NCBI GenBank assembly: GCA_028281485.1
Contig: JANQJT010000088.1
Span: 1-8,229 of the forward strand
DNA from: Phycisphaeraceae bacterium
Lineage (GTDB): Bacteria > Planctomycetota > Phycisphaerae > Phycisphaerales > Zrk34
Reading direction: 5' to 3'
Length of the DNA: 8,229 bases
A program made the position numbers and the translations under genes. The first letter of the stretch is position 1. Each line of letters starts with the position of its first letter. The notes under the pieces are model-generated. The model saw nothing but the letters and a program-made list of their open reading frames with translations, was not told the origin of the DNA and did not search any database. Below, in pieces: positions 1 to 5,598 of the stretch.

Positions 1-486
1 AACTGGAACGACCCGGACATGCTTGTCGTCGGTCACGTCGGCTGGGGGCCGAACCTTCGCCCCTCGCGCCTCACGCCCAACGAACAGTACTCGCACATCT
101 CGCTGTGGTGTTTGCTGTCGTCGCCGCTGCTGTTGGGCTGCGACCTGACGCAACTCGACGCGTTCACATTGAGCCTGCTGACCAACGACGAGGTGATCGC
201 CGTCAACCAGGACCCGCTCGGGCGGCAGGCGGCGCGCGTCGCCAAGGACGACACCACGCAGGTCTGGGCCAAGCCGATGGAAGACGGCTCGATCGCGGTG
301 GGGCTGTTCAACCTCGGCGAGGTGCCGATCAAGGTCACCGCGCGCTGGCTAGACGTCGGCGCGACCGGCACGCACACCGTGCGCGACCTGTGGCGACAGA
401 AGGACCTGGGCCAATTCGATGGCGACTTCGAGGCCACGGTGCCGCGGCACGGCGTGGTGCTGGTTCGGTTGATCAAGGCCGACTGA
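1..486 (+). CDS. GH27-type alpha-galactosidase, C-terminal part (5' end outside window)
   Basis: The reading frame is open from the first base and encodes the last 161 residues. It begins with NWNDPDML, a conserved block of glycoside hydrolase family 27 (the alpha-galactosidase/alpha-N-acetylgalactosaminidase family). It continues with an SLWCLLSSPLLLGCDL helix-strand block and VIAVNQDPLGRQ, both matching the end of the GH27 (beta/alpha)8 barrel. The last ~85 residues would be the C-terminal beta-sandwich. Family knowledge places both catalytic Asp residues upstream of this fragment, so they cannot be checked here. The likely role is hydrolysis of terminal alpha-galactosides from plant or algal oligosaccharides. 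The signal peptide and therefore cellular location are not visible. The gene ends 1 nt from the convergent methyltransferase stop. Family assignment is strong; substrate is inferred. Confidence 0.9.
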   Translation, partial: NWNDPDMLVVGHVGWGPNLRPSRLTPNEQYSHISLWCLLSSPLLLGCDLTQLDAFTLSLLTNDEVIAVNQDPLGRQAARVAKDDTTQVWAKPMEDGSIAVGLFNLGEVPIKVTARWLDVGATGTHTVRDLWRQKDLGQFDGDFEATVPRHGVVLVRLIKAD

Positions 487-487
487 C

Positions 488-1198
488 TCACGCGGGCTTG
501 TACCCGCCGAACACCGCCATCTCGAACACCTTGAACACGCAATCCGCGTCTTCGTAGCCCATGTCGCGCAGCCACCGCACCTGGGTGTCGACGCGCGTGA
601 GGATGTTCACCTCCTGACGCGGGGCGATCTCGTCGCGGACCTGCTCCCACGTCGTGGGCGTGCCCGTAGCGCTGCGGCTCTCGGCCATCTTGTCGTAGAA
701 CCACCGCCACCAGATCGCCTCGGTCCGGTCGCAGGCCGACGCGGTGTGCTCGATGTTCACGAACGCGCCACCCGGTGTGAGAACGTCGAGGACCTCTTCG
801 TACAACGCGCGTTGGCGTTCGCGTGGCAGGTGATGGATCGCCGCGGAAGACACGACGGCATCGACCGGTTCGCTGCAGAGCCGCCGCATCACGCCCGGAT
901 CGATCAGGTCGGCCTCGACGATCGTCACGTTCTCCTCGCCGCCGTAGTTTTCCCGTGCGAGCTTGAGCATCGGCGGCGAGTAATCGGCCAGCACGAGCTG
1001 CGCATCGGGCCAGACCCGGTGCATCGCGCCGCCCGTTGCGCCGCTGCCGCAGCCCAGGTCCACGATTCGGCGGGGTGGCCTGCCGATATCGCGCACCATG
1101 CGCAGCGCCGCTTCGAACATGTACTCCATGCAGGGGATGTGTTCTCGATTGCTCACGAAGTGATTCGCGGCGTCTTCGTCTTTCCATGTCACGGTCAT
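488..1198 (-). CDS. class I SAM-dependent methyltransferase
   Basis: A 236-residue soluble protein with a Rossmann-type methyltransferase fold. Motif I is IVDLGCGSGATG (residues 45-56), the SAM glycine loop. An acidic residue follows strand 2 in ADYSPPML (71-78), then VEADL (94-98), and motif IV is VDAVVSSAAIHHL (112-124). The post-motif TPGG turn is at 141-144. The C-terminal part (WLRDMGYEDADCVFK, ending AVFGGYKP) resembles small-molecule or tRNA-wobble (CmoA-like) methyltransferases, but the substrate cannot be named. The ATG at 1198 is chosen because AAAGGA lies 9 nt upstream of it; an in-frame GTG six codons earlier overlaps that ribosome site. The gene lies 89 nt downstream of leuA, behind a terminator, and I saw no clear promoter of its own. 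Confidence 0.9.
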   Translation of the reverse strand: MTVTWKDEDAANHFVSNREHIPCMEYMFEAALRMVRDIGRPPRRIVDLGCGSGATGGAMHRVWPDAQLVLADYSPPMLKLARENYGGEENVTIVEADLIDPGVMRRLCSEPVDAVVSSAAIHHLPRERQRALYEEVLDVLTPGGAFVNIEHTASACDRTEAIWWRWFYDKMAESRSATGTPTTWEQVRDEIAPRQEVNILTRVDTQVRWLRDMGYEDADCVFKVFEMAVFGGYKPA

Positions 1199-1229
1199 CT
1201 CGTTGTTTCCTTTCACAAAACGGAGACAT

Positions 1230-1256
1230 AAAAAAAGGAGCGGACGATGCGTCCGC
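1230..1256 (-). terminator. Rho-independent terminator after leuA
   Basis: Read on the minus strand, a 6-7 bp perfect stem (GCGGACG/CGTCCGC, loop of 3-5 nt, 1240-1256) is followed by TCC and a run of seven Ts (1230-1236). It lies 32 nt beyond the leuA stop codon and 31 nt before the methyltransferase ATG, so it would limit read-through into that gene. Confidence 0.8.
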
Positions 1257-1287
1257 GGCCGGTGGGCCTTTGCGATGCGATCGTCGT

Positions 1288-2850
1288 CTAGGGTTGTTTC
1301 TGATCGACCAGGACCTCCTCGCGCCGGTCTAGCGTGCGGATGCGGTTGATCGCCGAGAGGTAGGCCTTGGCGGACGACTCGATGATGTCGGTGCTGACGC
1401 CGCGCCCGCGCACGCGGCGATCGCGGTGGAGCACCTCGACCTGCACCTCGCCCTGCGCGTCGCGGCCCTCACTGACGGCGCGGATGGAGTACGACAGCAG
1501 CTTGGCCGGCACGCCGGTGATCGTCTGGATCGCGGTGTAGATCGCGTCGACCGGGCCGTCGCCGGTGGCCGCCTCGGTGCGCTCGGTGCCGGTCGTGTCG
1601 GTGAGCGTGACCGACGCGGTGGGGATGGCGTTGGTGCCAGCGGTGAACTGCAGCTGCTTGAGCTGCCACAGGTCCGCCTCGATGCCCGTCTCCAGCGCCG
1701 TCTCGATCATCGCCTCGATGTCTTCGTCGTAGACGTTCTTCTTCTTGTCAGCCAGCTGCTTGAACGACTCGTACACGGTGTTCAGCGTGTTGTCGTCGAC
1801 GGTGTAGCCCAGCTCGGTGAGGCGATCGCGCAGCGCGGCGCGGCCCGAGTGCTTGCCGAGCACCAGCTTGTTGCTGGGGATGCCCACCTCTTGAGGATTC
1901 ATGATCTCGTACGTCTCGCGGTGCTTGATCACGCCGTCCTGGTGGATGCCGGACTCGTGCGCGAACGCGTTCTCGCCCACGATCGCCTTGTTGCGCTGGA
2001 CGTACAGGCCGGTGAGCTGGCTGACCATGCGGCTGGTGGAGTAGATCTTCGACGGATCGATGCCCGTCTCATACGCGTAGAAGTCGCTGCGTGTACGCAG
2101 CGCCATCACGATCTCTTCCAGCGACGCGTTGCCCGCCCGCTCCCCGATGCCGTTGACGGTGCACTCGATCTGACGCGCCCCGTTTTCCACGGCGGCGATC
2201 GAGTTGGCGACCGCCAGGCCCAGGTCGTCGTGACAGTGTGACGAGAGGTAGATGTTGTTCTCGTCAATGATCGGCAGCTTCTTGCGCACGTAGCGGAAGA
2301 TGTTGCCGTACTCGGCGGGCGTGGTGTAGCCGACCGTGTCGGGGATGTTGATCGTCGTGGCGCCGGCTTCGATCACGGCCTGCGTGATCTCCACGAGCAG
2401 GTCCAGCTCGGTCCGGCTGCCGTCCTCGGGGCTGAACTCCACGTCGTCGACGTACTGGCGGGCGTGCTTGACCTGCTCGACGCTGATCTTGATGACCTCG
2501 TCCCAGCCCTTGCGCAGCTTCTTCTCGAGGTGGATCTTGCTGGTGGCGCAGAACACGTGGATGCGGCCGTGCTTGGCGTGCTTCACCGCCTCGCCGGCGC
2601 GTTCGACGTCCTTCGGCACGGCGCGCGCCAGACCGCACACGATTGGGCCGGTCAGTTCTTTGGCGATGGCGCTGACGGCCTCGAAGTCGCCCTTGGAGGT
2701 GATCGGGAAGCCGGCCTCGATCACGTCCACGCCCAGCGTCTCCAGCTGGCGAGCGATCTCGAGCTTCTCGTTGAAGTTGAGCGTGGCGCCGGGCGATTGC
2801 TCGCCGTCGCGGAGGGTGGTGTCGAAGATGCGGATGGGGGTGCGGTTCAT
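1288..2850 (-). CDS. leuA: 2-isopropylmalate synthase
   Basis: This enzyme condenses acetyl-CoA with 2-ketoisovalerate, the committed step of leucine biosynthesis, in the cytoplasm. The 520-residue length is typical of full-length LeuA. The DRE-TIM barrel opens with FDTTLRDGEQSPG (9-21), whose D10 is a metal ligand in the family. HCHDD (205-209) supplies the HxH metal ligands, and GIGERAGN (234-241) is also present. HESGIHQDG (298-306) and LGKHSGR (331-337) identify LeuA rather than homocitrate synthase. The C-terminal region (about 390-515, with GDGPVDA at 430-436) is the LeuA allosteric domain that binds leucine in the family. The ATG at 2850 starts directly before the conserved barrel. The frame stays open upstream to 3282, but that stretch has no family similarity and contains the attenuator. 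A weak AGG-type ribosome site (AGGCAGGC) precedes the start. Regulation is probably by attenuation plus leucine feedback. Confidence 0.97.
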   Translation of the reverse strand: MNRTPIRIFDTTLRDGEQSPGATLNFNEKLEIARQLETLGVDVIEAGFPITSKGDFEAVSAIAKELTGPIVCGLARAVPKDVERAGEAVKHAKHGRIHVFCATSKIHLEKKLRKGWDEVIKISVEQVKHARQYVDDVEFSPEDGSRTELDLLVEITQAVIEAGATTINIPDTVGYTTPAEYGNIFRYVRKKLPIIDENNIYLSSHCHDDLGLAVANSIAAVENGARQIECTVNGIGERAGNASLEEIVMALRTRSDFYAYETGIDPSKIYSTSRMVSQLTGLYVQRNKAIVGENAFAHESGIHQDGVIKHRETYEIMNPQEVGIPSNKLVLGKHSGRAALRDRLTELGYTVDDNTLNTVYESFKQLADKKKNVYDEDIEAMIETALETGIEADLWQLKQLQFTAGTNAIPTASVTLTDTTGTERTEAATGDGPVDAIYTAIQTITGVPAKLLSYSIRAVSEGRDAQGEVQVEVLHRDRRVRGRGVSTDIIESSAKAYLSAINRIRTLDRREEVLVDQKQP

Positions 2851-2918
2851 GGTTTGCCTGCCTGGTCTGCGGTGCCGGGGATTGGCCCGGGTTTGAAGCG
2901 TGTGTTTATACCTCGAAT

Positions 2919-2947
2919 AAAAAAACCCTGTCGTCTGACGGACAGGG
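2919..2947 (-). terminator. leucine attenuator terminator (3:4 hairpin) before leuA
   Basis: On the minus strand, CCCTGTC (2941-2947) pairs perfectly with GACAGGG (2926-2932) across an 8-nt loop. It is followed at once by seven Ts (2919-2925). This is a textbook intrinsic terminator, but it sits about 70 nt upstream of the leuA ATG and downstream of a Leu-rich leader ORF. It would therefore stop transcription before leuA unless the left arm is captured by the antiterminator. Confidence 0.88.
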
Positions 2948-2995
2948 GGATGATCGTGGATCAATCGTGTTTTCGCCGAGGGCGACCCTATCCGT
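2938..2995 (-). promoter_or_regulatory. antiterminator (2:3 pairing) of the leucine attenuator
   Basis: On the minus strand, ACGGATAGGG (2986-2995) can pair over 10 consecutive bases with CCCTGTCCGT (2938-2947), using one G-U pair. The second strand contains the entire left arm of the terminator stem, so the two helices are mutually exclusive. The first strand begins 4 nt after the leader stop codon. TAGGGTCG (2983-2990) can instead pair with CGGCCCTA (3027-3034) inside the leader ORF over 8 bases including one G-U pair, giving a protecting 1:2 helix. A small 5-bp hairpin (2973-2985, TCGCC/GGCGA) lies between. These pairings were found by eye; energies were not computed. Confidence 0.8.
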
Positions 2996-2999
2996 ACCG

Positions 3000-3068
3000 T
3001 TAGCGCAGCAGTAGCGCCAGGCCGGCTAGGGCCGAGACGGGGGTCGAGATCGAGCCGTGGAAACACAT
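3000..3068 (-). CDS. leuL: Leu-rich leader peptide of leuA (22 aa)
   Basis: A 22-codon ORF (ATG to TAA) that ends in LAGLALLLR. Five of 22 codons are leucine (CTA, CTG, CTA, CTG, CTG), three of them consecutive and just before the final Arg. CTA should be rare in such a GC-rich genome; fmt in this window uses none. The ORF lies immediately downstream of a promoter and upstream of alternative antiterminator/terminator helices. That is the architecture of amino-acid-starvation leader peptides. Stalling at the Leu codons when charged leucyl-tRNA is scarce would mask pairing region 1 (codons 12-14), free region 2, and allow transcription into leuA. Completing translation to TAA places the ribosome over region 2, so the terminator forms. 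There is no Shine-Dalgarno sequence upstream. The peptide itself is probably only a sensor. It is assigned from architecture, not homology. Confidence 0.82.
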   Translation of the reverse strand: MCFHGSISTPVSALAGLALLLR

Positions 3069-3077
3069 GACTAGGGC

Positions 3078-3105
3078 AATATATCGGCGGAAAGTGGCCG
3101 GTCAA
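3078..3105 (-). promoter_or_regulatory. promoter of the leuL-leuA transcript
   Basis: On the minus strand, the -35 hexamer TTGACC (3100-3105) and the -10 hexamer TATATT (3078-3083) are separated by 16 bp. Each matches the sigma70 consensus at five of six positions. The expected start site is near 3068-3071, at or within about 3 nt of the leader ATG, implying a leaderless or nearly leaderless mRNA. Confidence 0.72.
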
Positions 3106-3190
3106 GCAAAAAACGTTCCCCCGATTCTGAGCCGGTATTGGCAGGATATTTCGCGATTCGCAACGCCCGTTTCGTATATAGCGGGGGTTG

Positions 3191-3206
3191 TAAACACTCT
3201 TGTTTA
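3191..3206. promoter_or_regulatory. inverted repeat TAAACA-N4-TGTTTA, possible operator
   Basis: A perfect 6-bp dyad with a 4-bp spacer in an AT-richer part of the divergent leuA/TPR intergenic region, just upstream of a weak promoter candidate for the TPR gene. It could be a regulator binding site. No regulator is identified, and a dyad of this size can occur by chance. Confidence 0.3.
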
Positions 3207-3212
3207 GATGGG

Positions 3213-3242
3213 TTGGACGATCCGTTTTGCCCCGCCTATGGT
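3213..3242 (+). promoter_or_regulatory. weak promoter candidate for the HEAT/TPR gene
   Basis: TTGGAC (3213-3218) and TATGGT (3237-3242), 18 bp apart, are the best sigma70-like pair I found upstream of the + strand gene at 3362. Each matches only about four or five of six consensus positions. Use of this promoter would give a leader of about 110 nt containing the 3283-3319 hairpin. Confidence 0.3.
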
Positions 3243-3282
3243 GTCGTAAGTTACGGCGTTGGACAGGATTTTCAGGAGTCAC

Positions 3283-3319
3283 CCGGCAGCCATCCGGTTA
3301 GGACACATCCCGCTGCCGG
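3283..3319 (+). repeat. hairpin-forming inverted repeat in the HEAT/TPR gene leader
   Basis: CCGGCAG (3283-3289) and CTGCCGG (3313-3319) form a perfect 7-bp stem around a 23-nt loop that contains a small TCC/GGA stem. No T-tract follows on either strand, so it does not look like a terminator. It lies 43 nt before the ATG of the next gene. I do not recognise it as a known riboswitch or protein-leader motif. The rest of 3106-3361 shows nothing else I can support. Confidence 0.4.
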
Positions 3320-3361
3320 CAAGGATCTAAGACAGCCCTCGAAGTATCTGCCTATCTACCG

Positions 3362-4060
3362 ATGCAACCGCAACCTATCGATAGCGAGCTTTTCATTAAA
3401 CTGGTGCGCCCCGCGCTGGTCGCCAAAGACGTGAACGCCTTGGCCGAGGTGGTCAAGACGAACTGGTCGAAGGACCAGCTCTGCGACCTGATCGCCCACG
3501 GATCGACCGACGCGCGGAAGGTCTGCTGCCTGACGCTCGGTCTGGTCGGCTGCAAGCAGTGCATCGAGTGTCTTTCGAACGCGCTGCACGACGCGGACGA
3601 GATGATCGCACGCATGGCTGAGCAGGCGATGTGGTCGATCTGGTTCCGCTCCGGCAGCGACGAGGCCCAGCCCCACTTCGCCTACGGCATGGAGATGATG
3701 TGCAACGGCAACTTCACCGAAGCCATCAAGGGGCTGAACCGGGCCACGATGATCGATCCCAACTTCGCCGAGGCGCACAACCAGCGTGCCTTGGCGTTTT
3801 ACTTTAGAGAGGACTGGAAACGCTCGCTCGAAGCGGCGCGTCAGGCCATCGAACTCGAGCCGCAACACTTCGGCGCCCTGGCGGGCATGGGCCACTGCTA
3901 CGCGCAGGTCGGCCAACTGGTCAATGCCGCCAAGTGTTACCGTCGGGCGCTGCGGATCAACCCGCAAACCGAGCCGATCCGAAAGGCGCTGAAGCGCATC
4001 CAGGCGAAGCTGGACCTGCCCGAGCCGGGCCAGACCGGCGTCTTCCCCGCGATCGGCTGA
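3362..4060 (+). CDS. HEAT-like plus TPR repeat protein
   Basis: A 232-residue soluble protein with no signal peptide or membrane segment. Residues 1-100 look like HEAT-type helical pairs, with ALHDADEMIARMAEQAMWSIWF (two halves, about 74-95) the clearest. Residues 105-206 form three consecutive 34-residue TPR units (105-138, 139-172, 173-206) with the usual W/Y-G-A-P spacing and terminal INP/LEP/IDP turns. TPR blocks of the FAEAHNQRA ... HFGALAGMGHCY type are common in planctomycetes as I recall them. The role is presumably protein-protein binding; no partner is evident. The N-terminal half carries a cysteine cluster, C55, C56, C64, C67 and C70, including CxxCxxC. The ATG at 3362 is the only sensible start, and there is no Shine-Dalgarno sequence before it. 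It is divergent from leuA. Confidence 0.85.
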   Translation: MQPQPIDSELFIKLVRPALVAKDVNALAEVVKTNWSKDQLCDLIAHGSTDARKVCCLTLGLVGCKQCIECLSNALHDADEMIARMAEQAMWSIWFRSGSDEAQPHFAYGMEMMCNGNFTEAIKGLNRATMIDPNFAEAHNQRALAFYFREDWKRSLEAARQAIELEPQHFGALAGMGHCYAQVGQLVNAAKCYRRALRINPQTEPIRKALKRIQAKLDLPEPGQTGVFPAIG

Positions 4061-4074
4061 TCGGGAGAGTTTTT
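4045..4074 (+). terminator. possible terminator of the HEAT/TPR gene
   Basis: A short imperfect hairpin (GATC-GGCT-GATC extended by C-G pairs with a bulge, about 4047-4065) overlaps the stop codon. Four bases after the stem comes a run of five Ts (4070-4074). The stem is short, so this is tentative. Confidence 0.35.
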
Positions 4075-4180
4075 GCAAAACAACCCCGATCCCCCCTGTG
4101 AAAAAAGCGTCATTTTGCGTCAGATTCGGCTCTGTCGGTCTGGAATCGATGCTGTCGCAGAGATGAGAACGAGAAAAACC

Positions 4181-4208
4181 TTGACCGATTTGCGTCTATC
4201 GGTAGAGT
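4181..4208 (+). promoter_or_regulatory. promoter of the 3D-domain gene
   Basis: TTGACC (4181-4186), a 16-bp spacer and TAGAGT (4203-4208) match sigma70 at five and four of six positions. The predicted start is near 4215, inside a perfect 10-bp palindrome GAAATATTTC (4214-4223) that could serve as an operator. This would leave a leader of about 80 nt. Upstream of the promoter (4075-4180) I see only a tandem GCGTCA-TTTT-GCGTCA direct repeat near 4108-4123. Confidence 0.5.
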
Positions 4209-4294
4209 TCCCCGAAATATTTCCGAGCCAGGGATGGTTCGGCTGACCTGTCGCGGTTCACGGGTGACGCATGCGACGGGTCGGGAGATGATCT

Positions 4295-4978
4295 GTGTCT
4301 TGTCCGATTGAAAGAGCGACGTACGAAAGACGTCAACGACTCCGCCGCGCGATACGTCTGCGCCGTGTCCGCCACGCCAAGCGCATCGGCCTGGTCGTCA
4401 CGTCCGTGACGATGATCATGCTCGGCGTCAGCAGCGTGTTCGCGATCGTGCGGGCCAGCGGCGACCGCGCCACCCAGATCGCCCCGCTCATGATGGTCGA
4501 GGGCGCCCAGCCCAAGACCCAAGCCCCGAGCCTGGACCCGGTCACACGCAGCATCGCCGCCCCCGCCGAGTTGGAGACCGATCAGCCCACCACCGAGGTC
4601 GTCTCCGAGACGCCGGTCGAGAACGGCGAGATCCGTTATTTCAACGGTCGCGCGATCCAGCCCGTCCGTGTGCTGCGGATGAAGGTCACCGCCTACAGTC
4701 CCGACGAGCGCTCGTGCGGTCGCTTCGCCGACGGTAAGACCGCCGCGGGCTACTCGGTGTTTACCAACGGCGGCAAGCTTGTCGCGGCCGACACCCGCAT
4801 CCTCCCGTTCGGCTCGCTGCTGACCGTGCCCGGCTACGACGACCAGGTCGTGCCCGTGCTCGACCGCGGCGGCCTGATCAAGGGCTACACCCTCGACGTG
4901 CTCTACCCCACGCACCGCCAGGCGCGCAAGTGGGGTGTGCGGTACCTGGACGTGACCGTCTGGGGCTACGTCGACTAA
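4295..4978 (+). CDS. membrane-anchored 3D (DDD) domain protein, probable peptidoglycan-active
   Basis: A 227-residue protein. Residues 1-30 are very rich in Arg and are followed by one hydrophobic segment (about 31-54), then a Pro/Thr/Glu-rich linker (about 65-115). The C-terminal 3D domain (about 127-227) has MKVTAYSP at its start and the three namesake Asp residues: D166 in AADTRILPFGS, D190 in VPVLDRGG and D201 in LDVLYPTH, followed by a final KWG. The 3D domain has a double-psi beta-barrel fold related to MltA-type lytic transglycosylases, so a role in cell-wall cleavage outside the membrane is likely, with the N-terminus cytoplasmic by the positive-inside rule. The GTG at 4295 is chosen because GGGAG lies 7 nt upstream. 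The stop overlaps the convergent neighbour by 4 nt. Confidence 0.88.
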   Translation: MSCPIERATYERRQRLRRAIRLRRVRHAKRIGLVVTSVTMIMLGVSSVFAIVRASGDRATQIAPLMMVEGAQPKTQAPSLDPVTRSIAAPAELETDQPTTEVVSETPVENGEIRYFNGRAIQPVRVLRMKVTAYSPDERSCGRFADGKTAAGYSVFTNGGKLVAADTRILPFGSLLTVPGYDDQVVPVLDRGGLIKGYTLDVLYPTHRQARKWGVRYLDVTVWGYVD

Positions 4979-5538
4979 ACCGATTGCAATTCGGATGGGG
5001 CCGGTGAAACTTCCGGCTGCAGGTGCGCCGGCAGGTAGGGCACCAGCTCGACCGGCAGCCGCTTGATGCGCCGCCTCAGCGCCTTGGCCACCGCGTAACG
5101 CAACGCCTCATCCACGCGTTTCTCCACGCGCGGCGTGATCGAGACGCCGTGCTCACGCATCTGCTCCAACGCCCACTGCCACGCCATGTACTCCTCGTAA
5201 CAACGCGGCTTGTAGCGGTGGAACCCGATCGCGTGATGACCCACCTCGTGCAGAAACACCGCGCAGCTGATCGGCCCGCGCGGGTAGGGCGCTTCGATCA
5301 GCCGGCTGATCGAGCCGTCGCGGTACAGCACCTCCCACGCACAGCCGCTGTTGCTCTTACGCCATCGGTTGATGCGGATGCCGTGGCGCTGCTTCATCAG
5401 GCTGACAAGCTCGGCGTAGCGGTCGTTGGGTTTGGCACTGGGTGTAACAGAAGGGCGGGCGGGCTTGCACGGCCGACGCGACTTGCGCTGCGGCAGCAGG
5501 TCCCAGAGCCATTGCGGAAATGAGGCGTCCGTGCCCAT
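4975..5538 (-). CDS. HEXXH metallopeptidase-like protein
   Basis: A 187-residue protein with no signal peptide. The central feature is VFLHEVGHHAIGFH (94-107). H97-E98-x-x-H101 fits the zinc-binding, catalytic HEXXH motif, and E115/E116 in CYEEYMAWQWALEQM are plausible third ligands, as in gluzincin-type peptidases such as the ImmA/IrrE (M78) group. I do not assign it to a named family. The N-terminal 40 residues are Pro/Lys/Arg-rich and probably disordered; the middle (41-90) has a short beta-rich stretch. The C-terminal tail is basic helix (about 137-162) followed by a Pro-rich end. The ATG at 5538 follows no ribosome site. The gene is divergent from fmt with a 60-bp gap. The frame remains open far upstream, but that part is antisense to fmt. 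Confidence 0.72.
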   Translation of the reverse strand: MGTDASFPQWLWDLLPQRKSRRPCKPARPSVTPSAKPNDRYAELVSLMKQRHGIRINRWRKSNSGCAWEVLYRDGSISRLIEAPYPRGPISCAVFLHEVGHHAIGFHRYKPRCYEEYMAWQWALEQMREHGVSITPRVEKRVDEALRYAVAKALRRRIKRLPVELVPYLPAHLQPEVSPAPSELQSV

Positions 5539-5598
5539 GGCTATAGCGTATCCGCTTGGCGCGCGCGGGTCGAGCGTTGGGCCGTTAAACTGTCCGTC

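Noticed and set aside
1199..1216. GTG start six codons upstream for the methyltransferase
   Set aside because: It lies upstream of and partly within the AAAGGA ribosome site that fits the ATG at 1198.
33..1229. 398-residue minus-strand ORF across the GH27 and methyltransferase genes
   Set aside because: It is Arg/Gly-rich frame-shadow sequence of two well-supported genes and has no recognisable domain.
1426..2241. 271-residue plus-strand ORF inside leuA
   Set aside because: It is antisense to highly conserved LeuA sequence and has repetitive Val/Arg/Leu shadow composition.
2851..3110. T-box riboswitch as the leuA leader
   Set aside because: No T-box consensus (AGGGUGGNACC-like) or specifier-loop arrangement is visible, whereas a translated Leu-rich ORF with 1:2, 2:3 and 3:4 pairings is.
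2851..3282. Upstream in-frame extension of leuA (144 extra residues)
   Set aside because: The extension is low-complexity, Arg/His-rich, lacks LeuA similarity, and runs through a promoter and an intrinsic terminator hairpin. The conserved barrel starts right after the ATG at 2850.
4108..4123. GCGTCA-TTTT-GCGTCA direct repeat as a CRISPR or iteron
   Set aside because: Only two short copies occur, with no array or replication gene nearby; at most a minor binding site.
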